Origin: Tahibacter aquaticus
GTDB lineage: Bacteria > Pseudomonadota > Gammaproteobacteria > Xanthomonadales > Rhodanobacteraceae
Reading direction: 5' to 3'
Length of the DNA stretch: 64,000 nt
Assembly: GCF_004363655.1 (NCBI RefSeq)
Contig: NZ_SNZH01000022.1
Location: forward strand, 30,963 to 94,962
Shown: one piece after another, positions 15,519-25,500 of the stretch
How positions within the stretch are numbered: position 1 is the first letter of the stretch
How the letters are laid out: each line of letters opens with the position of its first letter
Made by a program: the position numbers and the translations under genes
The notes under the pieces: model-generated
Seen by the model: only the letters and a program-made list of their open reading frames with translations
What the model was told of the DNA's origin: nothing
The model's database searches: none

Positions 15519-18330
15519 ATTCCGCGCGCTGGAAGTGGTGCATTGGGATTACTGGCAGCGTTTCACCCTGCCGCTGGATGCGGCCATCGTCACCGTGGTG
15601 GGGCCGAACGGTTCAGGCAAGACCACGCTGCTGGACGCCTTGCGCACCTTGCTGGCGATCGAAGACCGCGAAACCGCGCGCGACTACAAGACCTATCTGC
15701 GCCACAACGGCAAGCCGCTGGCCTGGCTGCGCGGCGTGGTCAGCAACCGGCCCGACCGCAACGGCCGCCGGCCGTTCTTCCCGCTGATGGACGCGGAAGT
15801 GACGTTGGCCTGCCGCATCCGCAAGAAGGGCGGCGACTGGACGCGCGACTACCAGATCGTCGGCGGCGACAGCAGCATCGAGGCGATAGAAGCGCAGGGC
15901 GGCGAATGGCTGGGCCTGCGCGACTACCGCGTCCGCCTGGAAGGCGCCGGCCTGACCCGGGCAATACGCCGCGTGCTGACCCTGGAACAGGGCGCTACCG
16001 ACAAGCTGTGCCAGTACCCGCCGCGGGAACTGCTGCAACTGGTCTGGGATGTGTTCGGCGAGAAGCCGGTGCTGGAAGACTACCAGCGCGCCCGCGCCGA
16101 GCAGTTCGCCACCGAACAGGAGCTCAAGGTTCTGGGGCAGGATCTGGCCGCCTTGCATACGCGGCTGGAAGCGGCCAAGTCCGACGTGCGCTCGTTCGAG
16201 GAGTACGGCGAGATCGTGCGCGAGCGGCATAGACTAGAAGTGGAAGTTGCACCAAAAGTATCCCTGGCCGAGCGCAAGGCCTCGCTCGACGGCAGCCGCC
16301 CGCGCCTGACCGGCCTGCGTCGCAGCCTGCGCGACTGCCGCGAACGCGAGCGCGCGCTGGAAACCGCCGAAGCCGCGGCAGTGGCGAAACTGCAGCGTTG
16401 CGAGCAGGAGCTGCAGCAGGCGCAGGCACGCGCGCTGCGTGCCGAAGGCGAATTCCTCGTCGCGCGCGATGCGGCGCGCGACGTGGAGCAACTGACCAAG
16501 CGGCGCGAACAGCTGGAGCGCGTCGCCGCGAGCCAGGGTTCTGCCGACGTGCCCGCGCTGCTGCGCGAGGTGGAGCAGGACCGCCGGCGCCAGGCCGAAC
16601 TGAAACTCGGCAACGAACGGGCGCGCGAACGCAAGGCCGAACTGGACGCGCAGATTGCTGCGCTGGCCAGCGGCCAGCGCTATGCGCCCGGCTTCGAGCG
16701 CGAATTCCGCAGTGCGCTGGACGTGGCCGGCATCGCCCATCGCATGCTGGCCGACGTGGTTGAGGTGACCGACCCGGCCTGGGAGGCCGCGGTCGAGGCG
16801 GTGCTCAATCCGTATCGCCACCTGGTGCTGCTGGCGTCGCCCGGCGACGCCAAGGCCGCGTTCGCGCTGGGCGAGCAATGCCAGTACCGCCATTTCGTCG
16901 TGGCCGAGCGCGCGCCTGTGGAACAGGCCAGCGCCGGCTCGCTGCTGGAAGTGCTGCGTTTCTCCGCCGATCCGCCGGCCTGGCTGCCGCGGCAGCTGGA
17001 CAAGCTGCGCCGCGTCGCCGACGTGGCCGCCGGCTCGCGCCTGCCGGCAGGGCAGGACTGGATCACGCCCAAGGGCTATCTGCGCGAACACCGTGGCGGC
17101 CGCCATATCGGCACGGAAGAACGTAATTTCGGCGCCAGCGCGCGCCAGTCGCAGTTGCAGGAACTGCAGCGCGAGCACGCGGCGCTGCTGCAGGCGCAGG
17201 ACACACGCAGCCAGGAAAGCAGCGCCCTGGTGCTGCGCCTGGACAGCAACCAGGCGCGCCTGCTCAAGCTCGATGCAGCGCAGGAACTGGTCACGCGGGC
17301 CAGCGAGTTCGCCGCCGCCGACGAAGCGCTGGCCGCGCTGCAGCAGAGCGCGCAGGACAGCGCGGCAGCGCTGAGCGCTGCGCGCGATGCCGTCGACGCA
17401 GCACGCCAGGCGCACAAGCAGGAAGAAATGGCCGCCGGCGACCGGCGCGCCCAGCGTGGCAACCTGCAGCGCGAGCACCAGGAAAAAGAACAGCAGCTGG
17501 CGCAGGAGCGCAACACCCAGGTGCGGCGCATTCTCGAATACCGCCACCAGCGCCATCTGCTGCCGGCGGCCTGGCGCAAGCCCGAGGCATTGGCCGCCGC
17601 GCATGCGGAATTCGAAACCCACCACGAAGTGCAGCGCGAGCTGGAACGCCTGAGCCATCGCATCGAACGCGGCGGCTTCGTCACCGACGATACCTGCGTG
17701 GCCATGCGCGACAAGATCGGCGCCGATCATGAGACGCTGGAATCCACCCTGAGCCGGCGCGATGCGCACCTGGCCCGGGCCAAGCGCATCACCGACGAGG
17801 CGCGCGGCGCGTATATCAACGTGCTGCGCGCGACTGTGCGGCAGTACGCCAAGAACCTGCGTGCGCTGGGCGAGCTGTCGGGCATCAATGTGGAAGTGGA
17901 CCAGCCCGAACTGGCCAACGATGACATCGCCCTGGCCCAGGCCGGCCTCAGCGTGCGCTTCGACTTCGACCGCAAGGGCTGGATCGGGCTGGACGACGGC
18001 GAGGCGTCCGGCGGCCAGCAGGTGATGAAATCGCTGCTGCTGCTGGTGGCGCTGCTGCGCGATGAAACCCATCCCGGCGGCTTCGTCTTCATCGACGAAC
18101 CGTTTGCCCATCTGGATGTGTTCAATATTGAAAAAGTGGGCAGTTTCCTGCGCGCTACCGAGGCGCAGTACATCCTGACCACGCCGATCACCCACAATCT
18201 CAACGTGTTCAACCCCAGCGACCTGGTGCTGACCACGACCAAGCGCCGTCCCAACAGCGCCTGGGCCGAGCCGGTGGCGGTGCTCAAGCGCGCCCGGCCG
18301 GAAGCGGCGGCAAAGGTGGCCGGCGCATGA
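15511..18330 (+). CDS. mksB: MksB/JetC-like SMC ATPase of a bacterial condensin
   Basis: 939 residues. The ATP-binding halves sit at the two ends: Walker A GPNGSGKTT at residues 31-39, the ABC signature SGGQQ starting at 833, and Walker B FVFIDEP with Asp862/Glu863. Between them are two long coiled coils (~190-390 and ~560-740) separated by a globular hinge (~400-530; DPAWEAAVEAVLNPYRHLVLL). This is the complete head-coil-hinge-coil-head plan of an SMC motor, at the short end for the MukB class and close to MksB size. It would act on DNA topology, in chromosome compaction or plasmid restriction. Its start lies in the end of the E gene and its stop overlaps the methyltransferase start by 4 bases. 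Confidence 0.85.
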   Translation: MFEFRALEVVHWDYWQRFTLPLDAAIVTVVGPNGSGKTTLLDALRTLLAIEDRETARDYKTYLRHNGKPLAWLRGVVSNRPDRNGRRPFFPLMDAEVTLACRIRKKGGDWTRDYQIVGGDSSIEAIEAQGGEWLGLRDYRVRLEGAGLTRAIRRVLTLEQGATDKLCQYPPRELLQLVWDVFGEKPVLEDYQRARAEQFATEQELKVLGQDLAALHTRLEAAKSDVRSFEEYGEIVRERHRLEVEVAPKVSLAERKASLDGSRPRLTGLRRSLRDCRERERALETAEAAAVAKLQRCEQELQQAQARALRAEGEFLVARDAARDVEQLTKRREQLERVAASQGSADVPALLREVEQDRRRQAELKLGNERARERKAELDAQIAALASGQRYAPGFEREFRSALDVAGIAHRMLADVVEVTDPAWEAAVEAVLNPYRHLVLLASPGDAKAAFALGEQCQYRHFVVAERAPVEQASAGSLLEVLRFSADPPAWLPRQLDKLRRVADVAAGSRLPAGQDWITPKGYLREHRGGRHIGTEERNFGASARQSQLQELQREHAALLQAQDTRSQESSALVLRLDSNQARLLKLDAAQELVTRASEFAAADEALAALQQSAQDSAAALSAARDAVDAARQAHKQEEMAAGDRRAQRGNLQREHQEKEQQLAQERNTQVRRILEYRHQRHLLPAAWRKPEALAAAHAEFETHHEVQRELERLSHRIERGGFVTDDTCVAMRDKIGADHETLESTLSRRDAHLARAKRITDEARGAYINVLRATVRQYAKNLRALGELSGINVEVDQPELANDDIALAQAGLSVRFDFDRKGWIGLDDGEASGGQQVMKSLLLLVALLRDETHPGGFVFIDEPFAHLDVFNIEKVGSFLRATEAQYILTTPITHNLNVFNPSDLVLTTTKRRPNSAWAEPVAVLKRARPEAAAKVAGA

Positions 18331-18923
18331 GCAGCAAGCCGTATTCAGCCGCCTGCGAACGCAACCGCGAGCCGATACTCGGCGTGCTGCGCGGCGTCTT
18401 TGCCGGCAGCCGCCAGGTGCTGGAGATCGGCAGCGGCACCGGCCAGCACGCCGTGCATTTCGCCGCAGCCCTGCCCTGGCTGCGATGGCAATGCGCCGAC
18501 CGCGAGGAAAACCTGCCGGGTATCCGCGCCTGGCTGGACGAGGCCGCGCTGCCGAACACGCCGGCGCCGCTGCCACTGGATGTGGCGACCGGGCCGTGGC
18601 CGGCAATGCCGTTCGATGCGGTGTTCAGCGCCAACACGCTGCACATCATGAGCTGGGCCGAAGTGCAGCAGATGTTCGACGGCATTGGCCGCGTGCTCGG
18701 CGCCGGCGGTGTCGTGGCGATCTACGGTCCGTTCAATATCGACGGCCGTTTCAGCAGCGAGAGCAACGCCGCGTTCGATGCCGCGCTGCGCGCCGCCGTG
18801 CCGCATCGCGGCATCCGCGATCGCGCGGCGGTGGCGGATCTGGCCGCGGCGCAGGGCCTGCAGCTGCAGGCAGACCACGCTCTGCCGGCGAACAACCGCC
18901 TGCTGGTGTTCGTGCGCGGCTGA
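18327..18923 (+). CDS. DUF938 family SAM-dependent methyltransferase
   Basis: 198 residues, ATG overlapping the SMC stop (ATGA). Motif I is VLEIGSGTGQHAVHFA, with motif II-like ADREENLPG and a VFSANTLHIMSW stretch at the motif IV position, all diagnostic of DUF938. The substrate is unknown. Its tight coupling to the condensin operon is notable, but DUF938 genes occur widely on their own, so a functional link is an inference. Confidence 0.85.
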   Translation: MSSKPYSAACERNREPILGVLRGVFAGSRQVLEIGSGTGQHAVHFAAALPWLRWQCADREENLPGIRAWLDEAALPNTPAPLPLDVATGPWPAMPFDAVFSANTLHIMSWAEVQQMFDGIGRVLGAGGVVAIYGPFNIDGRFSSESNAAFDAALRAAVPHRGIRDRAAVADLAAAQGLQLQADHALPANNRLLVFVRG

Positions 18924-19074
18924 GCCGCAGTCTGCAGAACAGCGCGGCATTCCGCCTTCGCACTGCCGGCGGCCTGCACGCCTGGGCCCGGCAGGGCGCC
19001 GGCGGCAGCGCAGCGGCAGATCAACGCCGGTGTGCTGGCCTTTTTCCGGCCGCCGTACGAGGCGCCGGTGCGGC

Positions 19075-22000
19075 TCAGGAATCGATGCCGAACAACTCGG
19101 CCAGATCGTTCTCGTCGAAGCGCAGGGCCTGGGTCGTGCCGCCTTCGAGCACGGCCTGGGCCAGGTCGGCCTTGCGCTGCTGCATGTCCTGGATTTTTTC
19201 TTCCACGGTTCCAGTACAGATCAACTTGTAGACAAACACGGATTTGTCCTGGCCGATGCGGTGGGCGCGGTCGGTGGCCTGGGCTTCGACCGCCGGGTTC
19301 CACCAGGGGTCGTAGTGGATCACGGTATCGGCCATGGTCAGGTTCAGGCCGACGCCGCCGGCTTTCAGGCTGATCAGGAATACCGGCACCTGGCCGGCCT
19401 GGAAAGCATCGACCAGCTCGGCGCGGTTGCGTGTCTGGCCGGTCAGGGTCTGGAACGGAATGGCTTCCTCGACCAGCGAGCGTTCGATCAATTCCAGCAT
19501 TTCTGCAAATTGCGAGAAAACCAGCACGCGGCGTCCTTCGGCGACGAGTTCGCGCAGCAGGTCCATCAGCAGGTCGAGCTTGGCCGATTCCGGCGCCTTG
19601 CGCGCGCGTTCCAGCTTGACCAGGCGCGGATCGCAGCAGACCTGGCGCAGCTTCAGCAGCGCATCCAGCACGACGATGCCCGACTGGGCCAGGCCGCGTT
19701 CGCGGATCGCCTCGCGTACGCGCTCGTGCTGGGCCAGGCGCAGCGATTCGTACAGTTCGCGCTGCTTGCCGATCAGTTCGACGCCGCGTTCGATCACGGT
19801 CTTGGGCGGCAGGTCGGTCAGCACGTCTTCCTTGCGCCGGCGCAGCATCAGCGGTGCGATGCGCTTGTGCAGCTTGCTCTGGCGTTCGGGATCGGCGTGT
19901 TTCTCGATCGGCGTGCGGTAGTGGCGCACGAAGCTGCGTTCATCGCCGAGCAGGCCGGGTTCCACCGCATCGAACTGGGCCCATAGCTCGCCCAGGTGGT
20001 TTTCCAGCGGCGTGCCGGTCATGGCCAGGCGCCGCCGCGCATCCAGCTCGCGCACCACTTTGGCGGCCTGGGTGCGCGCGTTCTTGATCGCCTGCGCCTC
20101 GTCCAGGATCAGCAGCGAGAAGCGCTGTTCGATCAGTATGTCGCGGTCGCGCGCCAGCAGCGGATAGGTGGTGATGATCAGGTGTTGATTGCCGATCGCG
20201 GCGAAGTTCGCCTCGCGCGCCGCGCCGTGCAGGATCAGGGTTTTCAGCTGTGGCGCAAAACGCAGCGCTTCGGCGCGCCAGTTCCACACCAGGCTGGTCG
20301 GCGCCACCACCATCGCCGGCAGGTTCAGTTCGCCGCGCTGGCGCATGGCTTCCAGATGGGCCAGCACCTGCACGGTTTTGCCCAGGCCCATGTCGTCGGC
20401 GAGGATGCCGCCCAGGCCCGATTGGCCGAGGAATTCCAGCCAGGCCAGTCCGTCGCGCTGGTAGGGGCGCAAGGTGGCACCGAAGCCTTCCGGTTCGCTG
20501 ACCGGTGCGCGTTCCGCACGCAGCTGGGTGAGCATGTCGCGCAGGCGATTGGCGCCGCGCCAGGGCAGGGCGGCCGCGCCGTGGCTGAGTTCCTCCACCA
20601 CGCCGGCCTGGGCGCGGCGCAGCTGCAGGCTTTCGCGCGCATTGCCCTGCTCCAGCCACTCCAGCAGCGGCGCGATCAGCGCGCGTACACGCGCCACCGG
20701 CAGCGGCACGCGGCGGCGCTCGTCCACTGGCGCCAGCCATACCGCGTCGGCGGCTTCCTTGGGCAAGGGGCTGAGGGGAAATGAAGGGTCGGTCAGCGCG
20801 CGCTGCAGTATCGGCAGCAGGTCGACGCGCTCGCCGGCGATGTCGATGCCCAGCGACAGGTCGAACCAGGCATTGCCGCTGTCGCTGACGTCGGCATGCC
20901 AGGCGTCCGGCGCGGGCAGGATTTCCACCGGCGAGCCCGCGTCGAACTCGAGCTGGAAGCCGTCGGCCTGCAGGCGCATGGCCAGGGCCAGCAGATGGTC
21001 CGGCGGCGCCAGTTCGTTGCGGCCGCGTTCCAGCACGAAGGTGCCTTCCTCGTGCTCGCGCAGGGCCACCGCATGGGCATAGGCGACATCGTTCACCTCG
21101 ACCAGCTTGTGCCGGTCCAGCCGTTCGTAGGCGGCGATCTCGGCGCTGCGGTCGCGCTGGATTTCAATCACGCGGCCGTCGACGAAGCGGCGTTCCCGCG
21201 GCTGCACGCTGACGCCGACACGATGGCCGGCGTAGTCGAAACTCAGGTGCAGGCAGCCGGCGACGTAGTTCGACGCGGCACCGCGGGTATGCAGCCGCGC
21301 GCGCAGCGTGCCCAGGCGCAGCACCGGCGTCGGCGGTACCTGCACGAGTTCGATCTGGCCGTGGTCGGCCGGCATCGGCACGGCCGCCAGCGATTCGGTG
21401 TTCTTCCAGCGTTCGCGCAGCAGCGGTGCCTGTTCCGGCTGTACCGCCGGCGCGCGCAGCAGGCGCTCGGCCATGGCGACGTCGCCGTCGACCGGGCCGA
21501 TCTCGTTGCTGGCCGCATCCCAGTACCACAGCCCGGCAATACGCAGCAGCTGGGTGTCGGCGCCGGCGCCGACCACGCTGGCTGCCATGCGCTGGGTGCC
21601 GTCGGGCAGCGGCTGCCAGTTCCAGTTCACGTCGCGGCGTGGTCCCAGTTTCAGCGCGGCGCTGCCGGGCTTGCCGAAATAGCAGGGCGCGTTGCTGAGC
21701 ACTTCGAGCAGCCAGTTCTCGTGCCGCGGCGAGGCCAGGCGCTGCCAGCTGCCGTTGCGCAAGTATTCGGCCTGGGCCATGCGCAGCTCGGCGATGCGCA
21801 TGAATTCGTCCGGCGACAGGCCTACCCAGGGGTCACCGCGTCCGGCATTGGGTTGTACCGGCCGCGGCGACACCAGGCCGCCGCGCTTGCCGTGGCGAAA
21901 CCACACGGCTTGCGAGCACAGCCCGGCCGGGCGCGAACTCGGCGAGGTTTCGAACAGAAAGCCCAGTACGCGGCTTTCGGCCGAGCCGCTGGCCGCATCG

Positions 22001-22428
22001 GCCGGCAGGTTGAGGCTGGACAGCCATTGATCCCAGGGCCGCAGATCGGGCTTGAGCTGTTGCGGCGACGGTGGCGGCACCAGCGAGAACGGCACGGTCT
22101 CGTCGTCGTCGCCCCAGTCCTCGCCCATGGTTTCCAGCACCATGGCCGCGACGTGCTTGCAGGCCGAGCCGACCGGACAGCTGCAGAAACTGTCCACGTC
22201 CAGCTGCCGGCCGCCCCGCGGCAGCATGCGGAAACCGCAGTGGTACGGCGCCGTGGAATTGCCTTGCACCAGGCCGACCAGCACGCCGGCCTGGCCTTCG
22301 GACTCGTAGTTCTTGGTCAGCACGCGGCCGCTGTCGACGTAGTCGGAAGCCCGCTCCAGCGTGTGCAGGCTGAACAGGCTGCCGAGGTCGAAATGCTCAA
22401 GCAGCTGAATGAACTGCGACCGATCCAT
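19075..22428 (-). CDS. SNF2-family helicase/ATPase with N-terminal SWIM zinc finger
   Basis: 1117 residues. The SWIM finger FCSCPVGSACKHV (C-x-C ... C-x-H) lies near residue 80. The SNF2 motor occupies ~residues 640-1100: motif I DDMGLGKT with Lys684, motif II DEAQ at 776-779, GTPLENHLGELW, and in the second RecA lobe SLKAGGVGLNLTMADTVIHYDPWWNPAVEAQATDRAHRIGQ. These enzymes translocate on double-stranded DNA; bacterial SWIM-SNF2 proteins are thought to act in transcription recycling or DNA repair. It is convergent with the methyltransferase gene. The role in this cell is not shown by sequence. Confidence 0.93.
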   Translation of the reverse strand: MDRSQFIQLLEHFDLGSLFSLHTLERASDYVDSGRVLTKNYESEGQAGVLVGLVQGNSTAPYHCGFRMLPRGGRQLDVDSFCSCPVGSACKHVAAMVLETMGEDWGDDDETVPFSLVPPPSPQQLKPDLRPWDQWLSSLNLPADAASGSAESRVLGFLFETSPSSRPAGLCSQAVWFRHGKRGGLVSPRPVQPNAGRGDPWVGLSPDEFMRIAELRMAQAEYLRNGSWQRLASPRHENWLLEVLSNAPCYFGKPGSAALKLGPRRDVNWNWQPLPDGTQRMAASVVGAGADTQLLRIAGLWYWDAASNEIGPVDGDVAMAERLLRAPAVQPEQAPLLRERWKNTESLAAVPMPADHGQIELVQVPPTPVLRLGTLRARLHTRGAASNYVAGCLHLSFDYAGHRVGVSVQPRERRFVDGRVIEIQRDRSAEIAAYERLDRHKLVEVNDVAYAHAVALREHEEGTFVLERGRNELAPPDHLLALAMRLQADGFQLEFDAGSPVEILPAPDAWHADVSDSGNAWFDLSLGIDIAGERVDLLPILQRALTDPSFPLSPLPKEAADAVWLAPVDERRRVPLPVARVRALIAPLLEWLEQGNARESLQLRRAQAGVVEELSHGAAALPWRGANRLRDMLTQLRAERAPVSEPEGFGATLRPYQRDGLAWLEFLGQSGLGGILADDMGLGKTVQVLAHLEAMRQRGELNLPAMVVAPTSLVWNWRAEALRFAPQLKTLILHGAAREANFAAIGNQHLIITTYPLLARDRDILIEQRFSLLILDEAQAIKNARTQAAKVVRELDARRRLAMTGTPLENHLGELWAQFDAVEPGLLGDERSFVRHYRTPIEKHADPERQSKLHKRIAPLMLRRRKEDVLTDLPPKTVIERGVELIGKQRELYESLRLAQHERVREAIRERGLAQSGIVVLDALLKLRQVCCDPRLVKLERARKAPESAKLDLLMDLLRELVAEGRRVLVFSQFAEMLELIERSLVEEAIPFQTLTGQTRNRAELVDAFQAGQVPVFLISLKAGGVGLNLTMADTVIHYDPWWNPAVEAQATDRAHRIGQDKSVFVYKLICTGTVEEKIQDMQQRKADLAQAVLEGGTTQALRFDENDLAELFGIDS

Positions 22429-22521
22429 GGGCCTCCGGGCGATGCAGCACGCAGAGGCGAACGACGCTTCGGCGTGACAGAGAAACGCCGATTATGCAGA
22501 GATTTGTAAGCTTTGCGCGGC

Positions 22522-22559
22522 TCGCCCCGCGCGCGGCCCTGGGCCGCTGCGCGGGGCGA
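22522..22559 (-). terminator. Long GC-rich hairpin after the oxidoreductase gene
   Basis: TCGCCCCGCGC at 22522-22532 pairs with 22549-22559, with a single-base bulge, and GCGGCCC pairs inside it. The ~18-bp hairpin starts 23 bases after the stop of the minus-strand gene. It lacks a T-run, so it may be a Rho-assisted or imperfect terminator. Confidence 0.5.
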
Positions 22560-22582
22560 TGCCGTACAGCCTTGCGCGGCGC

Positions 22583-25500
22583 TCAGGCCACCAGCTTGAC
22601 CGCCACTGCCTTGGGATTGCGCCAGGTCGCCAGCAGGTCGTTCCACTGCGCCCTGGCCTTGGCTTCGTGCGCTTCCTTGACGTGGCCGTAGCCGCGGATC
22701 TGTTCCGGCACGCGGGCGATGTCGACGGCCAGCGCGCGGTTGTCGGCGTTGAGGGTGCGGACCAGTTCTTCCACCGCGGCGAAGTAGACGACGATCCACT
22801 GGCGTTCCATGCGCCGCTCGGCGGTCTTGCCGAAGATGTCCAGTGCGCCGCCGCGCAGGCCCTTGAACTTGGTCAGCAGCTTGAACGCGCTCAGCACCCA
22901 GGGGCCGAACTCGCGCTTGATCAGGTGGCCTTCGCTGTCGCGCCGCGACAGCAGCGGTGGGGCGAGGTGGAAGTGCAGTTTGTAGTCGCCGTCGAAGGTG
23001 GCTTCGATCTGCTCGCGGAACTGCGGCAAGGTGTAGAGGCGGGCGACTTCGTATTCGTCCTTGTAGGCCATCAGCTTGAACGCGTAGCGTGCCACGGCCT
23101 CGGTCAGTGCCAGCGTGCCCGGCAGGCGGGCGGCTTCGGCGCCGCGCACCTGGTCGACCAGGTTCTTATACTTTTGTGCGTATGCTGCATCCTGGTACTG
23201 GGTGAGGAAGGCGACGCGGCGCGCGACGACGGTTTCCAGGTCGGACGAGATCTTGCGGTCGTCGAGCAGGCTTTCGCCGCCCAGGGCCAGGGCATCGGGC
23301 AGCTCCGGCTGGCTGTTCTTGCCGGTGGCGGCGAGTACCGCGGCGACGTCGTGAGCGGCCAGGCGGCCCCAGTTGAAGGCGGCACGGTTCTGTTCGATGG
23401 CCGCGCCATTGAGCTCGATCGCGCGGATCAGCGCGTCCAGGCTCAGCGGCACCCAGCCCTTCTGCCAGGCATAGCCGAGCATGAACAGGTTGCCCATGAT
23501 GGAGTCGCCCAGCAGCGTGGTGGCCAGGCCGGTCGCATCGACCAGCTCGGGCGCCTCGGCGCCCAGCGCCACTTTTACCGCATCGATGATCTGCGCCGAG
23601 GGGAACTGCATGTCGGGACGCGTGGTGAAGGTGCCCGGCATCGCCTCGTAGGTATTCAGCACCGCATGGGTGCGGCCGGCGCGGATCTTCGACAGCGCCC
23701 AGTAGTCGTTCACCACGACCATGTCGCAGCCCAGTACCAGGTCGGCCTCGCCTGCGGCGATGCGCACGGCGTGGATGTCGGCCGGCGTGCGCGCAATGCG
23801 CAGGTGGCAGGTGACCGCGCCGCCTTTCTGCGCCAGGCCGGTCTGGTCCAGCACCGTGGCGCCCTTGCCTTCCAGGTGCGCGGCCATGCCGACCAGCGCG
23901 CCGATGGTGACCACGCCCGTACCGCCGATGCCGGTGACGAGGATGTTCCAGGGCTGGTCGAGATTGCTGGCGAAACTGGGCTGGGGCAGCGCGTCGAAAT
24001 CGACCTTGCCCACGCCCTTGCGCTTCTTCAGGCCGCCGCCGTGCACGGTGACGAAGCTGGGGCAGAAGCCCTTGACGCAGGAATAGTCCTTGTTGCAGTT
24101 GGACTGGTCGATCTCGCGCTTGCGGCCGAACTCCGTTTCCTTGGGCAGCACCGACACGCAGAACGATTTCTTGCCGCAGTCGCCGCAGCCTTCGCAGACC
24201 TGGGTGTTGATGAAAACGCGCTTTTTCGGATCTTCCATTTTGCCGCGTTTGCGGCGGCGGCGCTTTTCCGTGGCGCAGGTCTGGTCGTAGATGATGACCG
24301 TGGTGCCGGGTACTTCGCGCAGGCGCTTCTGCACCGCGTCGAGTTCGCCGCGGTCGAGGAATTCGACGCCGTCGGGGAACAGTTCCGGACGCGTCCATTT
24401 GCCGATGTCGTCGGACAGCAGCACGATGGTCTTGACGCCTTCGGAACGCACCTGGTGGGCGATGTCGGGCACGGTCAGGGTGCCGTCGACGGGCTGGCCG
24501 CCGGTCATCGCGACCGCGTCGTTGTAGAGAATCTTGTAAGTGATATTGACCTTGGCCGCGATCGCCTGGCGGATCGCCAGCGAACCCGAGTGGAAATAGG
24601 TGCCGTCGCCGAGGTTCTGGAATACGTGCTTGGTCTCGGTGAACGGCGCCTGGCCGCACCAGGTCGTGCCTTCGCCGCCCATCTGGGTGAAGGTTTCGGT
24701 GCGGCGGTCCATCCAGGTGACCATGTAGTGGCAGCCGATGCCGCCCATGCCGCGGGAACCTTCCGGCACCACGGTAGAGGTGTTGTGCGGGCAGCCCGAG
24801 CAGTAGTGCGCGGCGCGCGGGAAGCTCGCGCGCGGCTGCGCCAGTTCCTTTTCCTTGGCGGCGAGGAAGGCGAGGCGGCTTTCGATCGTCTCGGAGGTGA
24901 AGAAGCGCGCCAGGCGTTTCGCGATCACGCGGGCGATGCGCGCCGGCGTCAGCTCGTTGGTCGAGGGCAGGATCCAGTTGTCTTCCTCGTCGTACTTGCC
25001 GACGATGCTCGGACGCGTGTGGTGATCCCAGTTGTACATGTGTTCCTTCATCTGCGATTCGATGAAGGAACGCTTTTCCTCGACCACGATGATGTCTTCG
25101 AGGCCGCGGGCGAATTCGCGGATGCCGACGGGTTCCAGCGGCCAGGTCATGCCGACCTTGTAGACGCGCAGGCCGATGTCGGCCGCTTCGCGCTCGCCGA
25201 TGCCGAGGTATTCCAGCGCCTGCAGTACGTCGAGGTAGCTCTTGCCGGTGGTGACGATGCCCAGGCGTGCCTTGGGCGAATCCATCACGGTGCGGTCGAT
25301 GCGGTTGGCGCGGGCGAAGGCGACCGCGGCCTGCACGGCGTACTGGTGCAGGCGCATTTCCTGGTCCAGCGGCGGGTCGGGCCAGCGGATGCTCAGGCCG
25401 CCCGCGGGCAGGATGAAATCTTCCGGTACGACGATGTCGAGCTGGTGCGGATTGACGTTGACCGAGGCAGACGATTCCACTGTCTCGGCGATGGTCTTGA

